This document shows positions 23,076 to 37,509 of a stretch of DNA of 64,000 nucleotides, piece after piece; the stretch's first letter is position 1; each line of letters begins with the position of its first letter. Under the pieces are notes generated by a model. It was not told the origin of the DNA. It saw only the letters and a list, made by a program, of their open reading frames with translations, and did not search any database. The position numbers were made by a program, and so were the translations under genes. This DNA comes from Stichopus chloronotus (taxonomy: Eukaryota > Echinodermata > Holothuroidea > Aspidochirotida > Stichopodidae), in assembly GCA_021234535.1 (NCBI GenBank), contig CM037849.1:15224571-15288570 (forward strand), given 5' to 3'.

Positions 23076-25109
23076 ACCACAAGAGTCCCTCTTTTGACAT
23101 CATAGACCTACATACTTAGCCAATATTTATTCATGATGCAGCTACAGTATACAGTGAGACAGAAATTCGTGAAATTGTCAATGTCAATTGGATTTTGATG
23201 GAATTTGTTGGCAGGTATTTTTAACGTTTTTTAATGATTAATACAGCCAAAATTCCAAAATGTCATTTTCATGTCACACAACCTTTAATCGTAATTTGAC
23301 AGGTCACTTGGTTTATTCGGGGCAGCAAACCGCAGCTCGAAATGTAAAACAGGTTTCCTGTTATCATTTCACCAATCTCCCAGTAAAATAGACACTTACT
23401 TACAATGACCCTGTCCTGCTTATCACCCCCAGTGAGCTCCTGGCTTTCTCATAAATTGCCTTTAACATCAATGTGTCATAGAGTTTGTTCTTTGAGCAAC
23501 AGCAAATGTTTTCTATTGGCCCATACAGAATGTCAGATATGTTCACTTTCACATTCAGCGAGTGGATCGAGAGCAGCGGATCAGATTTGGAACTAATCTA
23601 CCATTTGAGCAAGAGCTTTTACCTGCACGCTACTACATAATTTACAGACCTTTACATCCATATGCAATCATCAAACAGGAAGTACACATGTGACTATCTG
23701 AGTCTGTGCAAGATCTGGTGTGCAAACTGTGCAGGAATCTAGATAGTCACCCCGAAACAACAGCTGCCTGTAGCCTGGCACTGACACTTGCTGACCAGAA
23801 TGGTTCATGAGTGAATTGCGAGACTACCAGATGGCACAAAAGTCAATGAAAGTTCCACAGAAAATGTCTGAAATTCACGTTTGTGGAAATATTTGATGCA
23901 AAATGAGGCATTCATTCTGAGTCCCAAGCCATCACTGATATTGGACCAAGCCAAACTTTCTGATAGCTTGTCACAAATACACTTAACCCCCATCAAGACC
24001 TGTTTATGGCTCGGGCACTACACAGAAACTCTGAGTTTATTGATACAGTAAAAACAATGTGAATAAATCATGTACAGTACAGAAGACAGTAAAGTTAAAA
24101 GTGATATCTACAGTTACTTCCTGCTGCTACTCAATCTCCAATGGAGCAATTTTTAAAAAAAAAAAAAAATTCCAAATCTCCACAAACTCATCTGGTTTGG
24201 CTGAATAGCGAACAAGTCACTTACATGTCTCAACACAACAAATGCACCTCATGTATCCCATGTATCCTTTATGTTTTTGCACCCAACAAATGTAACCCAA
24301 CATAGCAAATGCCACTTCCGTTCTGTCCAAACTCTTGGCACAGTATACATCCGCGTGCATTTCCTGTTTTGAGACAGGGAAGTGGGCAAGAAATTAAATA
24401 TTGCTTAAAAGTTATCAATCGAACTCAATCCTGGTCCCAAGTTCTGGTCACCTGCCATTTAACTTTTATCCTGTAAAACACTAATTTTCATGTTACTTTA
24501 TAAACCATAATTTAATAACAAGCACTATAAACACACAATGTCACAGTAGGACCAACAGGCTCCACTGTTCATGGTACATGTATAAGAAACTCGAAACTGT
24601 CACACTGACTGATAGTACAAAGAAGAGACATGAAATTATGTTATACTGAATGAACTTTGCTTTTCATTGCAATATGACAGTCGCTCCCCAGTGTCCACAC
24701 ACATGATTCGAAAATACTTTGTGGCAGAACAACTGCACACAGTGAGCGATCAAACACATCGTTCCAGTAATGCAATACTGTACCGTAGCCTACTAAATGT
24801 TAAAATCCATCGTACTTCAGTTTTGCCAATATTATCACTAATTGACTATCTGCAGCTATGCATAATTTGTGTGAAGTTGCGTAAACCATTAATAGACAGT
24901 GCAGCACACAGTGAGACAATGCAACAATACTCCAATAGGTATGCGATTTATGTCAACTCAACAATAGCTGAAGAAACTAATTGAGTTAGATTATATATCA
25001 CATATTGTGTACCACTTGCAGTGCCAATCATGAAGAAGAAAGTACTGTACGATTTACACATACATTGTACGTTAACAACCAAGTGACATGCATGTAGAAA
25101 AGAGTTAGC

Positions 25110-25445
25110 TTCATTCAGAAGTTGCAGTGTGACATCCTAAGTGATAATCTGTTGGAATTGTGTTTCTATTTAATACCATTTTTGAGCTATGGCTTTTCAA
25201 AGTTTGACGAAAATGCAAAACAGATGATGTAGGGTGTTTCAAAGTGTCATTATTACTTTTGTAATCTAGGCCTTTACATTTTATCTCGTGATTCCTTTTA
25301 TACTGGGTTTCACATTGGTAGGTGATTTCAACATTTCTAAAGAAGGCAATACGTGCTTCCCAAAATTAAGCCCACAGGGCATGTAGAATTATCCATTGTC
25401 CTTGAAATAAAGGTTACTTAACAAAAGACAACATAAGGCATAGTA
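25110..25445 (+). repeat. Interspersed repeat family 1, copy B
   Basis: Second copy of the family seen at 22768-23075, in the same orientation and about 2.3 kb away. The alignment runs from AGTTGCAG to TCCTTGAAATAAAGG. It could be an old segmental duplication or two insertions of the same element. Confidence 0.75.
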
Positions 25446-28070
25446 GGTGATTACCTCACTGTACATCACAAATTTGCATATTTAGCTTGTTCGACATTTA
25501 GCTAATGTACTTTAAAGAACTGTAAAACTGTACTTGATGCCATTTCAACAGCATAAAGAGATTAAGAGTAGAAGAAAAATAGTAACATCACTGCTTACAC
25601 AACAAGAAAAGAAAAGATGAACAAATTAGTTCACAGAAAATGCACTTCAAATGTTAATTTTTTTTTTTTTTGCTTCAAGAGTGGGACACATAAATCTTAA
25701 TTTGAACTATTTTGAAAGAATATTTCAACAGGTTTCAGTTCCTCACACAAAAATGTCTAGGATTTGTCAAAGATAAAACAGGAAAATACATGCGTTTAAA
25801 GATTTCTTTTCATATCTATTGTTGTGAACATTTAGAAACTTCAGAGAAACAAAGACAAATCTTGCATGGTATCTTGCAGCATGCTGTGGTTACAAAGAAT
25901 AAAGTGAGCAGTGCACATACAACGCACCAATATTACTACAGTACTTGCACAGTCGGCTCCAAGAAATAATTCCTATTAAACTGATAAAAATTCTTTCACT
26001 AACAGCAAACATTTTAAGCATGGATCAAGTATCTACAGAATTCCTGTTCATTGAGTCTGTTATTTCTTTAACCTGGTTCATAAATGTGTCTGTACCTTCA
26101 TTTTTACTTTGTACATTTCTTTGAGTAACGAGGAGTACTTAAAAGTAAAATTGAGATGAACTCCGTAGCGGTATGACTGTTTGGTTTTCTGCAGGATATG
26201 TACTTCCGGCTGCCCTTGAGGGTTCAGTGCTATGAAGGATAATTTGCAGTTCAGTATGCCTTTAAGTACTACTGTTCAAAAATCTCGTACTGCAGACTAC
26301 ATGCATGTGTTGTTGGGTAAAGTATGTAAAAGCAGCTATTTATTTACCTTTTCACATTTTGTAACTTTAGCAGTTTTGAGGAATATATTTGACTTTTCTG
26401 TCAATCTCCACTTTGAAAATCCAATTTTACACTATATATGCACATGGATACTGTATGCGCACCTACTGACTTGATATCAAATCTTGTGCTTGGACCACCA
26501 TTGCAACATGCTACACCTGAGAAAAATATCATTGACATAACACTGTTTCTTCTAAAATTTAGGTAGCCATGGATATAAGTCATTCTCCTAAGTCTACAGT
26601 ACCTTATGATATTATTTTCAGGATTTTAGTCTTACAGTAGCGACATAATTTTATGTAACACTAATGAATTGTAGCTGTCCTGTCTTATCCTCTCCACTAT
26701 AAAAACACCAACTAGAGTGCTCTTATCACTGCAACGTATAAGCTTTTATTACGGTGGGCCAATATGCATGCAGATCTGTGTATAAAACCCTTCCTCCTGC
26801 TTCTCCATGTAGCTATTTAAGTCATGATTGATCACATGAAATCCAGTAGGAGATGATGAATTCTTAGTACACACAGTGTTACCTTACAACCAAATTCCTG
26901 TCATGCGGGCAGTTCTCTTCAGGCTATCAAAGATTTTAAAGTCTTGTGTGCCTGTGTCATTGAAAAATCCAGGGCATTCAAAGTCAAGTACATTTTAAAA
27001 ATGTCTGAGGAGATCTGGGACATTCCAAGGTTATGAAGAAGGGACTGTTTTACCGTGAAACGGAACTGATTCACAAAGGATCGGACGACCGCACTTAACC
27101 GAAGCACACGGTAGGGGTTGCTATTGTGTACATTTATGTTTGCATGTGTTTCAACATCGTCAAAAATGATGGACATTAAGATTACTCAGTACTGCTTGTG
27201 ACCTTACCACCTGCTGAGGTCATTTGATACAGTGATTGGTGTTTCAAATTTTAACCAACACTGTGGGGTTTATGCAGTGATATTTTCATTACACATGGCA
27301 ATTAAATTAATCAACTTTTAAAGATAAAATCTGAGTTCAACAGACTGTGAGCATCATAGGTGAAGGTGTTAGATCTGCAGTTGGCTTTTATAACTGGTTC
27401 TTTATTTACAGAAAAAAAAGGTACACAAGCAGTGACATAGTTGGGGAGAAAGACACCCTATGCTCTTGCTGTATTCTGTACATTTTTGTTCCTAGACGAA
27501 CCAATCAGAAGCAGGCATTCAGAAAACATACAAATACACAGGGGAAGTGTTCAGTGTGCAGGAAACAAACTTTCAAATTTTCCTTGAATGGGTTGACATC
27601 CTAACTGTTGATGGAAATTCGAAATTTTAACTTTTAAAATTTGCTGTTGAACGAGCGATGGGATTATAACCTTCCTGCCTTCACATTACATGAGCTACAA
27701 TGACTTTGTAGAGCTGGATACACATGTTTACAGCTCTATTTGAGGAAGTAAACTATACAACAAATGTTTCTCTCAGAGCCATGGATCGTCCTTTTTCCTT
27801 TCACTTTAAGGTCCCACAGAATGTGTCCACAAGAGAATTCAGGATAAGGAGGCAGTGTAAATTATAGATATGAACAAGGTAGAAAAGAAGTTATCAGAAA
27901 AAGAACCAAAATACAGGAACAGACATGTGGATGGTTTATAGACTACTAAAGAGGCTCATTGAAATGATATTGTTCAAGTGGTGATATGTTTGAAGGAAAC
28001 AGTTGCATGCCAATACTTCTACAGTAATCAACCTCATCAATCATGAATCTACATCCCTGCTTTTCTTGAA

Positions 28071-28325
28071 AATGTGAGAAATTGTAGTTTACTAGAAGCA
28101 GGCGTTGCCTATACTTAGTGCTGTGTGGTAAAAATCTGGACACAGATTTTCAATGAGTGATTTCAAGATTTAATTATCCTGTCTTTGTTGCTTCAGTGGT
28201 GTGTCAGATCTTCAGAATCAGTCTTACTTATATTTAGTATCAACATACTGTACAGTATGTGAACACTCAACAGATGTGACAAAATGTGTCAAAGTTTGTA
28301 AACCAACTCAATGAGCCCCCCTTTC
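28071..28325 (+). repeat. Interspersed repeat family 2, copy A
   Basis: Aligns colinearly with 49550-49802, 21 kb away and in a different gene's intron. Shared landmarks are TTGCCTATACTTA, TTTTCA.TGAGTGATTT, TTGCTTCAGT.GTGTGTCA, TTTGTAAACC/TTTGTGAACC and ACTCA.TGAGCC. The separation makes a dispersed repeat more likely than a local duplication. No coding potential. Confidence 0.75.
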
Positions 28326-29351
28326 AACTGAGGTACAGTACTGCACATCATGAAAACGAGTCCCCAAGTTTGTTCGTACAAGTGTCAGTTGGCTATGGTT
28401 GATCTTCTGAAGTATATGAACCCCTACAGTACTGATTTCCTGTGTAACAGGGGTCAACAAACCACTTTTTATCTAATGTCCATATAACTGAAATGTGGGA
28501 GTGTATGCTGGCCCCACAGGTCACGGTGGCACTGCCAGACTACATGTAAAATGAGTATCAAAATTGGTTGGCACAGGTCATACAAGAAGGAAAATACAAG
28601 AAAAAATGAGTTTTCAGTCCTACTTTATTTTGCATAAATAAACCTCCGAACATCCCCTACCCAAAACACTGCCTCAGGATCCATTTTCTGAGGTGTTTTC
28701 TCAATCACTGGGGCCAACCAATATCTGTGCCATGGCCTGTGAGTGAGCCATGGCTCACCAGTTGCTGACCTCTGCTTTACAAGTTCATACCATGATAGAT
28801 CAGAGGATTTGTGGTAACCTCCCTACCCTACTCAGAGTACCACACTTGCGCATAAAGTACCACACAGCAAGACTGGCTAAGCTCCACTTGGAACGTGTAA
28901 CAAGACCACCCTGAAAAATATGATCAATTTGTTAGGAATCATTACTTCCTACTGAACAGTGCTGTTTAAATAAAACAGGGCACCGGGGAATACTACTAAT
29001 GCCAACAAGTAAAGGGGGGTCCACAGAGGACCAAAACAGTCAAATCGGATATCATACTGCAAATGAACCCCATCAGAGACTTGGGATAGGTGATAAATAT
29101 CTGCCAATAATGTCACAATTTCTGTTATTATAAAAGATATTATCTAAACATTTCACATGCATTTACTTTCCATGGCAACTGCCTACCTACAGTACAGTAT
29201 GTCGTAAAATTAACCTTCAGTGTAGTTTCGAAGTCCTATGTACAACTGCGTTTGAGACGGCAAAAGTCGTGTTTGGAATTCAACTTTCACCAACATTACG
29301 TGAGCTCAATACACCATGCAGAGTACTGATTCCAAATTTCGAAATTTTGAT

Positions 29352-29565
29352 TAAGTGCCCTGACTAAATGTCCTGATTGAAGTGTCCTGGCTGAATGTCC
29401 TGGCTAAATGTTATGACTAAATGTTATGACTAAATGTCCTGGCTAACTGTCCTGACTTAATGTCCTGGCTAAATGTCCTGGCTAAATGTCCTGACTAAAT
29501 GTCCTGACTATATGTCCTGACTCAATGTCCTGACTAATGTCCTGGCTAAATGTCCTAGCAAAATG
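29352..29565 (+). repeat. 13-bp minisatellite, about 16 copies
   Basis: The unit TGTCCTGACTAAA alternates with variants TGTCCTGGCTAAA, TGTTATGACTAAA and TGTCCTGACTCAA across about 210 bp. Because 13 is not a multiple of three, it does not encode a repeated peptide. Confidence 0.92.
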
Positions 29566-31204
29566 CTGGCAGTGGCAGATTCAACAAAATGACCTGGAAA
29601 TCCCCTTCAGCAGAGGTTTCACTGGTACAGTAACAGCACCTATACCCAATTTGAAACTAGCAAATAAATGCAATGAAACCACTGTATATTCTCTATTTCA
29701 AACATTTTCAAATGCACTAACCTAAAATTCCTGCTCAAGCTCCACTTGAACTTCAATGAATTTCTAACAGAAAGTATCTTCAACGAGAGAAAAAGGGATG
29801 GGATGTATCCTCTTATGAAACCAAGCAATGGTGAAGTCTAGTGGTACTGTACTCCTAGCGTCCAAGACGCCCAAATTCTATACAAGACAAAGATTGCTAC
29901 GAGGTTGTCTTTTGGACGAACAAATTCTGTTAACTCTTTAATCAAATTAAGATTTTACTAGCAATATCTGACACATGTGATGAAATGTGGTGATAAATTG
30001 CTAGAAGGACAAGGCAAATTACTGGTGTTGCATCCTGGAAAATACAGTACTGTTAAGTCATGACATGATTTTTGGCTGGACAAATAAATTTTGAAAAGGA
30101 CAACCTCATCTTACATGTTAGCTGTCCATTGGACTATGAGATGGAAATGCTAAAACTAAAACAATGTCAAGGCAAAGATGCCCTTGTGTCTCCCTTGTTC
30201 CTCCCTGTACAGTGAATACTCTTTGGTTGTGGAATCCACCATCCAGCTATTCACGAGTTCAATCCCTGGCTGGGTCAGAGTGAGATACGTTTTTTTTTTC
30301 TTTTTTTGTCCGAGATTAATCAAAGGTGTTCCCATCTAAGCTGTTGTACATAGGAAAAAAAATATACCAAATTCGATCCAAAATTATTAAGTTGGTAATC
30401 ACCTGACATGAAGTTGTAATATAAGCCACAGGCTTCCTCCACACTTGTGTGATAGCTTAGCATCATAAAACAACAGCCCTTCCAAGAACATGAATTATTA
30501 TAGGACATGAGCGTATTACTATTTACACATATCGTTCATTGAAACAATAGTGAAAACTATCTACCATCAAATAATTCTAATTTGAAGGGAAAATGCGGTC
30601 ATCCCAAACTGTCTGAGTCATCTGTCCTAATTCATGTATGGTTTCTTTTGAATCACATGACAATGGTTTTGTCACTGTATTGCTAAATTTATGCGAGTTG
30701 TGTGTTTACCTTGAATAATCAATAACTTGAAACATAACGAAAAATGCTTTAAGGAATAAAACTAGAGGAGATTTGCAAGATTTAAGAGATGCTTCAGAAT
30801 GAAGTTGAGGTGATCCCTTGTCTCCTTTAAATAGTTCTCTCTCCCCTCCCCAGCCCATCCCCCTCCCCCCTTCATTTTAAGCAGTCTGTCAAAACCCAAA
30901 ATCTATACCATATTGATTTACAGCACGACTGTTCTGATTATTATCCAGTACTCACACCTAGATGGATTGGTTCTGACATGATCCCACTTCATCGATATTA
31001 AACTAATTGAACAAACTACAACATCACCATGGGTACAAGAACAGAATGGCAGAATAGAATTGTAATTAATTTGACCAGGGTGAATGCAGATGGACTATTT
31101 TTTTTTTAAGTACACACACATAGTAAATCAAAATCAAGAGACAGATAGATGCTACTTTACATATTAAGAAAAGTACACAGCCACTTGTTGCTTGATCTGA
31201 TTTA

Positions 31205-31253
31205 ACCCCCCCTTTTTTTCGATCTGATTTACCCCCCCCCCCCCCCTTTTTTT
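31205..31253 (+). repeat. Poly(C)-poly(T) duplicated tract
   Basis: GATCTGATTTA followed by a C-run and then a T-run occurs twice in succession; the second C-run is about 15 bases. This simple sequence is prone to slippage and assembly error. Confidence 0.85.
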
Positions 31254-34200
31254 GTAATTGCAGTACCTTTGACTGACAGAACACACGTGGCACTATAAAT
31301 GTCATTTCGAAAGTAGATGTAGGCCTTCCTTTGTGGAAATCAGATTAATGTTCTAAAGGTTTCCATGGATACAATCCCAATAACAATGATTAAATAACTC
31401 CCTCGAAATCTCATAAACACAACATAAACACCAAACCCTGTAGTCTGAGGATGCATGCAGCTGTTACTGGGTGCTGTGTTGTAAACAAGAACACAGAGTA
31501 CAACTTTGAACTTCAAAAGAGTTCATGTAAAGTAAGACTAATCACTAAAAAAAAAAGAATTCTGGAGGCATACACTTATCAAAATAAAACAAGCTCAAAT
31601 GAGTATTCTGTAAACGGTGAAATCTTTCCGAAAACATTATACATGAACTCTCCAGCTTTAACTGCAGTGTTGCATACTATTTTTCATAGCCCTGCATAAT
31701 TTGCATAAGTTATATATATATATCTAACAGAACAAAATAAAAATACACTTAGCTACTGGGAATGGTAGAGGTCTTTCTGATATTACCCACATAGGAACCG
31801 CTATCAGGGTCCACCCCCCATCTCATACTGCAAAATCCACAATTTGGAGAAGAGGGAAAATTAACTCAACTTTTTGAGTCTAAGGATGGAAACTTGGAGC
31901 TAGGGGTGTGCTAAAAGTAGAAACTAAGAGAGAACTACACTACTGTAAAGGTACTGAAGGTGTTGAGTGTGTACATTGCTAAGACAGGATATATGGTAGA
32001 GTATAAAGGAGCTTGCTGGCAAACTTTTCACTATTAAACTCCTTTTCACCTTTTTCTTTTTAAGAACCTTTCATGACCATCATAACATATGATACACAGT
32101 AGTAAGCACCGCCACTTCACCTCCCCAACCAATCAGTAACATGATCATGGGTCATGTGATTAGCTCTGACCAACCAATGCTGCAGGCTTCACATTCTGCA
32201 GTTAACTGATGAAATGATTGTGACATCACTGCCAGTTTGAATCGAATGTCAACAAGCGGTTCCATGAACTGTAAACAGCTGTCGAGGATTATATCCTCAG
32301 ATCTGTGTCCATCACTTCTGCTGTGCCATGATTCATCTATAAATCTTGATACTTTAATCCCCAAAGACATGCCAATAAAAACTGGGAGATTGATAAACAC
32401 ATTCAGGGAAAACAAATGGTTTTCAAAGTTTACCTACATTTACACAAAAGAAGCATTTAGGAAGAACTCCCTGAAAAAGTTAAGTGTGTGATACAGTACT
32501 ACTAGTACTGCTTGTGTGCATGTTTGATTGTTTTACTAAACTGTAAAATCACCACAAAAACAGAATAAATAAACTGCTAAATATTTAATGTAAAAAATAA
32601 TCCTTCAACCAACCATAAATGAAAGTCGTATCAATGAAAGTCGTACATGTACATGTAACAAAATTCATTGCACATCTAAGTTTTACTTCACTGTGATGTC
32701 TGTAGTCCACCAAGTAAGATAAATGGTGCTACGTTAACATTAACAGGCAAAGCAAAATGTTGTGGAATGACTTCACAGTGGAACTAAATGAATTTATATC
32801 ATCAGGACAGGTGACCAGGTATCCGACCGACTGTCAATGATGGGTACCTGGGTCAAAATGTTGGACCCGGTGCATACACTAGTTAGCACCATACAGTATT
32901 CATGTGAGTGAGCTATGATACACTGTCTCCAAGGATAATGGAGGTATTTTCTCAATCAAACTGTTACAATGTTCAGTTGGGACTCCTAACCAATTTCTAT
33001 CCTTGTGTTTGCTTCATTCCTACACATTGTTCACAAAGTTATTCTTTGACTTACTTCAACAAATGTGCTCTTGACATACTGTGTATCTAATATTTAGTGA
33101 ATAGATCTATCACTCCCATAAAAGAGTTAAATATCAACTACAGTAACAAAGTTTTCTTGTAAGCTGTGTTCATGGTAAATAATTGAACCTGGGAGGGAAA
33201 TCCTTCTCTAAAAAAAAACTTTGGGAGGGATTTACAAAATCAAGGAGGGAGTTGTCACAAATTTATGAAGATGCTCTTGCAATTTAATTGTGCAAGCTAT
33301 GACCTCAGCTGTGGAAAAGTTTGCAGGAATTTCTGGCATACAATTACTGTAAGATTGACCTTTGCGTGAGATTCGAGCGACAAATGCAGAACTCACACAA
33401 TCCCCCACCATAGTGTGAACAAGAATTTGTAAGGTAATGTGAGTAACACAAACCATTCCATATAAAATGAAATAACAGAGTAAGTTACTACTTGCCAGTG
33501 TTGCTGAGATATTGCAATATCAACAAACGGTGTCCTTATGAGACTTTGCTACTGATATATCGTTTGTGAAATGACTTAAAAGATATCGTCCGCACCCTTT
33601 AGGTAAAGAAAAAAAGCGTTTCTTAGAACATATATATTTGAATCACATACTAAATAACATGCTGTAAATATAGAAACAAGAAATCAGATCTGAAGGTTGT
33701 AATGAACTTTAAATGAACTACAGTAGTTTGATTTAAATATGAAAATAATTGTCATGTCAGAAATAAGTTTAGACTCAGGCTGTACAACATTTGCGACTTC
33801 TGAACACAATCCATAGTTTTACACATTCAGGTGTGCTTGGGTTCCAAGTTAATACCTCTATGATGTCATGGTCTTGTTTGGCAACTGAGGGAAAGAAAGC
33901 TCCTGATGTAATTTTCGAAAATCACAATAAGTGTACACTACTTTCTACACTTGCATGAGGTACTGTGCAGTACAGTATATATACTTTGAAGTTTGACCTC
34001 TCACTGTATTCCTGATAAAGTTAAATTTCTGGAAAGTTTGCCAAGTAATGAAAGGTTGAGCTGATTGTGCCAGCAGTTTTCTGGTACCACTAAAACAGCC
34101 TATGGAGTTACTGTACGACTACAGTATGTTACTGTAAACTGCGATGTACTGTAGTGACAATTCCCAGAGGTCTATGCAACTTTTCAAGTGGATACTTGCA

Positions 34201-35392
34201 CAGTGACGGCGCAGTAATTGTAACTGGCATCCTACAGTTGCAGAGGACTTACAATGGACACAAATCCCTAAAATACAAATATATCACATCTGTTCAAATA
34301 ATTTCGTGGCAATTGTCAAGGCACTTATTTCTTCAAGTGCAACAATATGTAGCCCAAAATGGCACATTATTTTGTTTGGTAAAGTTTTCTACGAAAAATT
34401 TAAACATATATTAGAGGTGTGGAAGTACAGCACTATAATTTTTGTACTTTGTGCTTTTATCTTTGTTCTTCATTGAGAGTCCGGAAATGGATAAATTTAG
34501 GGGTTGTTCATCAACATCAAGTGCACTGCATGTCTCTCTATTTTGATGCCCGGCCTTCATTGTGCAACAACTGCTACTAAGGTCGTGTTCAAACACGTGT
34601 GTCGGTGGCGCCCCTTCCACGCATGAACCGTGATGGCCAAAATGCCAAATTGAAATGCAAAGACGTCACAAGAATAACCTCTCTACACAGGGATCAAATA
34701 TGTCGTCTGTTGGTGGCGTGCACACATATCACCTCAGGTGGACCTCTTTACTTAGTTGAAAAGGATTCTCTTTTCAAGTTGCCAAGTATGTGAACAGCAG
34801 TGCATTGTACTCACAGATGAATGTCTTGTGGACCTGCGCATTTGGCATTTCAAGGTATCAAACCTACCGACCTTTCAGTCCTGAAAGTGGGACAAGACGA
34901 TGATGATATGATGGGTGGGGTTCAGAGGTCAAATTGTCCACGGAGTTTCTTGTCCAGTATTCACAACTATAAATTGGACATTACAGTATTTACAACAAAA
35001 TTCTATCATGCTTTTGTTCTCTTCCATTTTTCTCAGTCCTACTATTCATCTCAAAAGGAACATCCCACTTTCCTTTGGGCTTCTATGTGCCAAAATAGGG
35101 ACAGACGGCATGTCTTCACTATTCATTTCAGAATTTGTACTAATTCAAGAAAATACTGTAAGCGGGAAGGCTGCCAACTTAATGGCATTACTATGTAAAT
35201 TGATGATGATTCTGGTAGGCTTTCAACTTGAAACTCCGAGCATGGTTTTCAAGTGTCTGACTGATAATCAGTAAGATAATCTGCATTCATTACCTGGAGA
35301 CTGTTTACTACATTCTGTAAGATTTATACACGAATGTACTGAATTGGAAATTGCATGAATATAAACATTCACAATGAGGTGGGTCTTTGATA

Positions 35393-35466
35393 GCATCACT
35401 TATTTTGATGGCACCATTTATTTTGATGGCACCATTTCTTTTAATGGCATCATTTTCAATGGCATG
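35393..35466 (+). repeat. 22-bp tandem repeat, about 3.5 copies
   Basis: Units of the type ATTTATTTTGATGGCACC recur between 35393 and 35466, with the later copies diverged (CTTTTAATGGCATC, then TTCAATGGCATG). Confidence 0.85.
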
Positions 35467-37509
35467 GGTTCAAATTCCACTGCTGCCAGCAGGCATCATA
35501 TTTGTTGTTCTCTGGAGAATTATTCGTTGATAATTTCTCGAGCACATTGACCTATCACAAATGATGAATCTCTGTGTATTATTTCCTTCCAGGAATAATT
35601 ACATTTCTCGTCAAAATGGCAATGTAATCAATTCATTTTGAAATGGATAAGATAAGTAAGGAAAGGGTACCCTAAGTCACCTCTCTACTTCAGCACATAC
35701 ACATATTTAAGCTCAAACCTACTTCAAACTTTTTCATTAGTCTAAACTAGTCAAATACAAATCTGCTCACATCTAAATTTCAATTCAGAAATTGCATGCT
35801 CCGTGGCATGCTCCATGGAACCATGCTCAATATAAATATAACTGCATACAGCATGTAAAATTTGTGTTTACTGTTACAATAGCACTGTCACATAAGAATT
35901 AGAGCAGTAACATGCATGCACGAGCTGGCCAGCTGCAGTACATAGTTTGGTGTACGGCCAACATTAGGCCTGTTGTACAGTTTGTACTCCACCTGGCGAA
36001 TGACTGGCCCTCTGCTCTGCACATTCCACAGCGTGTGAACGAAAGTGTACTATACTACCTAGCAGTGTAAAATTTTCACTCGCAATCAAATGAATTCATT
36101 GCTAACTTTATAACTACATCATAGTTGAAAATAGTTCACTATTTTCCTTCAAATGCCAATATCCTAATATCAAAGACAAGGTTTACCATTTTATAAATGC
36201 CAACAAACATTTTCTCTTCTGGACATTTAATAGATTGGCTTCTATGTAAGTCAATTTTTCTGATTTGGTAATGTAGTCTTTTAATACCTACAGCCCCATG
36301 CTGTAGATGCACTGCAGTCTAGGTCAAAAGTTTAGTATACATTCTTCTCATTTTAAACACCATTCAGACAACTTGGAAATGCAGAAATAGGTTTCAGGTA
36401 TATATGATTTTAAATTATCCTACAGTACAATATGCGTCTAAAATACAATGACGTAGCATTCGACAGTTTTTACTCAACTTGACCGTGTGCTTTTTTGAAT
36501 TAGTATGGGAAGTATACTAGTAATGAGTATTCAACTAGCCAAAACTGCTCATCACTGACTCCAGTTTGATGAGTTGTACGTTATTTGTGACTTTAGACAA
36601 TGCTTTGTTTCACTAAATACTGCAATTCAAAGATACCGACCAAGGAGCAATGACTTGGGTAGGCATAGGGCGTTATGTTTTGAACACAAGTGAGACCTAT
36701 ACTGTTGTTGCATATGTTGCACATTCGTAATGTAGGCGTTTATAATTAGAACAGTTAACTTTCAGATGTGATATCTGTTTGTATGCCAATTTCGTTGCTT
36801 TTCAAAGAGGTTACTGTGTAACTTTCATTTATTGAATGATACATTCTGTCCACAAACAACCTCGCATGTGGGTCTACATTTAAAAATAACGGAAACGTAA
36901 AATGAAACGTCAGCCTTAATTGGCCTTATCTTATCCTTCTACTTCCGATTTTTCTGTACACACAGTAACTTTCAACATTATATTCCAGCCTAGGCATACA
37001 AACCTGTGTGATTCAGACACTAAGTGTCTTAGGGTGGAGTAAGGCCTAGGAAAGTGAACAATGGTTAATTATTCCTCCATATCACATTGCTATGTAACTG
37101 TTACAATAAGTAGCCTACAGTAGTAACAAACTGTTACGGCTGTTACAGGTCTAACCAAATTGTCAGGCTAGTACTAAGTTCTATGATTTAAGGTTAGGAA
37201 GTTTGAACAAGGAAGGTCTAAAATTATAGGGAATGGCATTACTGCTGGCTGCAGTGTGAACAACATGCAGGCCCATTGCATCCAACCCTCTGGGAAGCCA
37301 AACGTTAACCAGCCTAGTACTACAGGTAGCCTAGTTAATAAAGTTGTAGTACTTAATACTAGTACTAGTTACAGGCTAAGTTAGGCCTAGTCCAGCCATA
37401 GAAATATGGCTGGAATAAATATCTAGCCTAGTTCTTTGGGACTACGGCTAGCCTAGCTTACTGTACGTCATGCCAAACGTTAGCTGAATACAAAATTTCA
37501 CAAACTTAC

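Larger units (their letters stand above)
9515..37509 (-). other. Probable large FAM110 5' UTR intron
   Basis: About 28 kb without any recognisable coding exon on either strand. It is bounded on the minus strand by a GTAAGT donor (37509 downwards) and an AG acceptor (9516-9515). It contains a hAT-like MITE, a tRNA-derived SINE, several tandem repeats and copies of two diverged interspersed families, listed separately. Long open frames in it (for example those near 13.1, 16.0, 20.3 and 35.0 kb) lack motifs or fall in repeats. Stretches not covered by those entries hold only AT-rich unique sequence. The assignment as one intron is inference. Confidence 0.4.

Noticed and set aside
29835..29890. 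tRNA-like TCTAGTGGTA...AATTCTA sequence
   Set aside because: A-box resemblance only, B box too poor and no cloverleaf. Too weak for a tRNA or SINE call.
30195..30275. B-box-like GAGTTCAATCCCTGG
   Set aside because: No matching A box at the right distance, so only a possible decayed SINE scrap.
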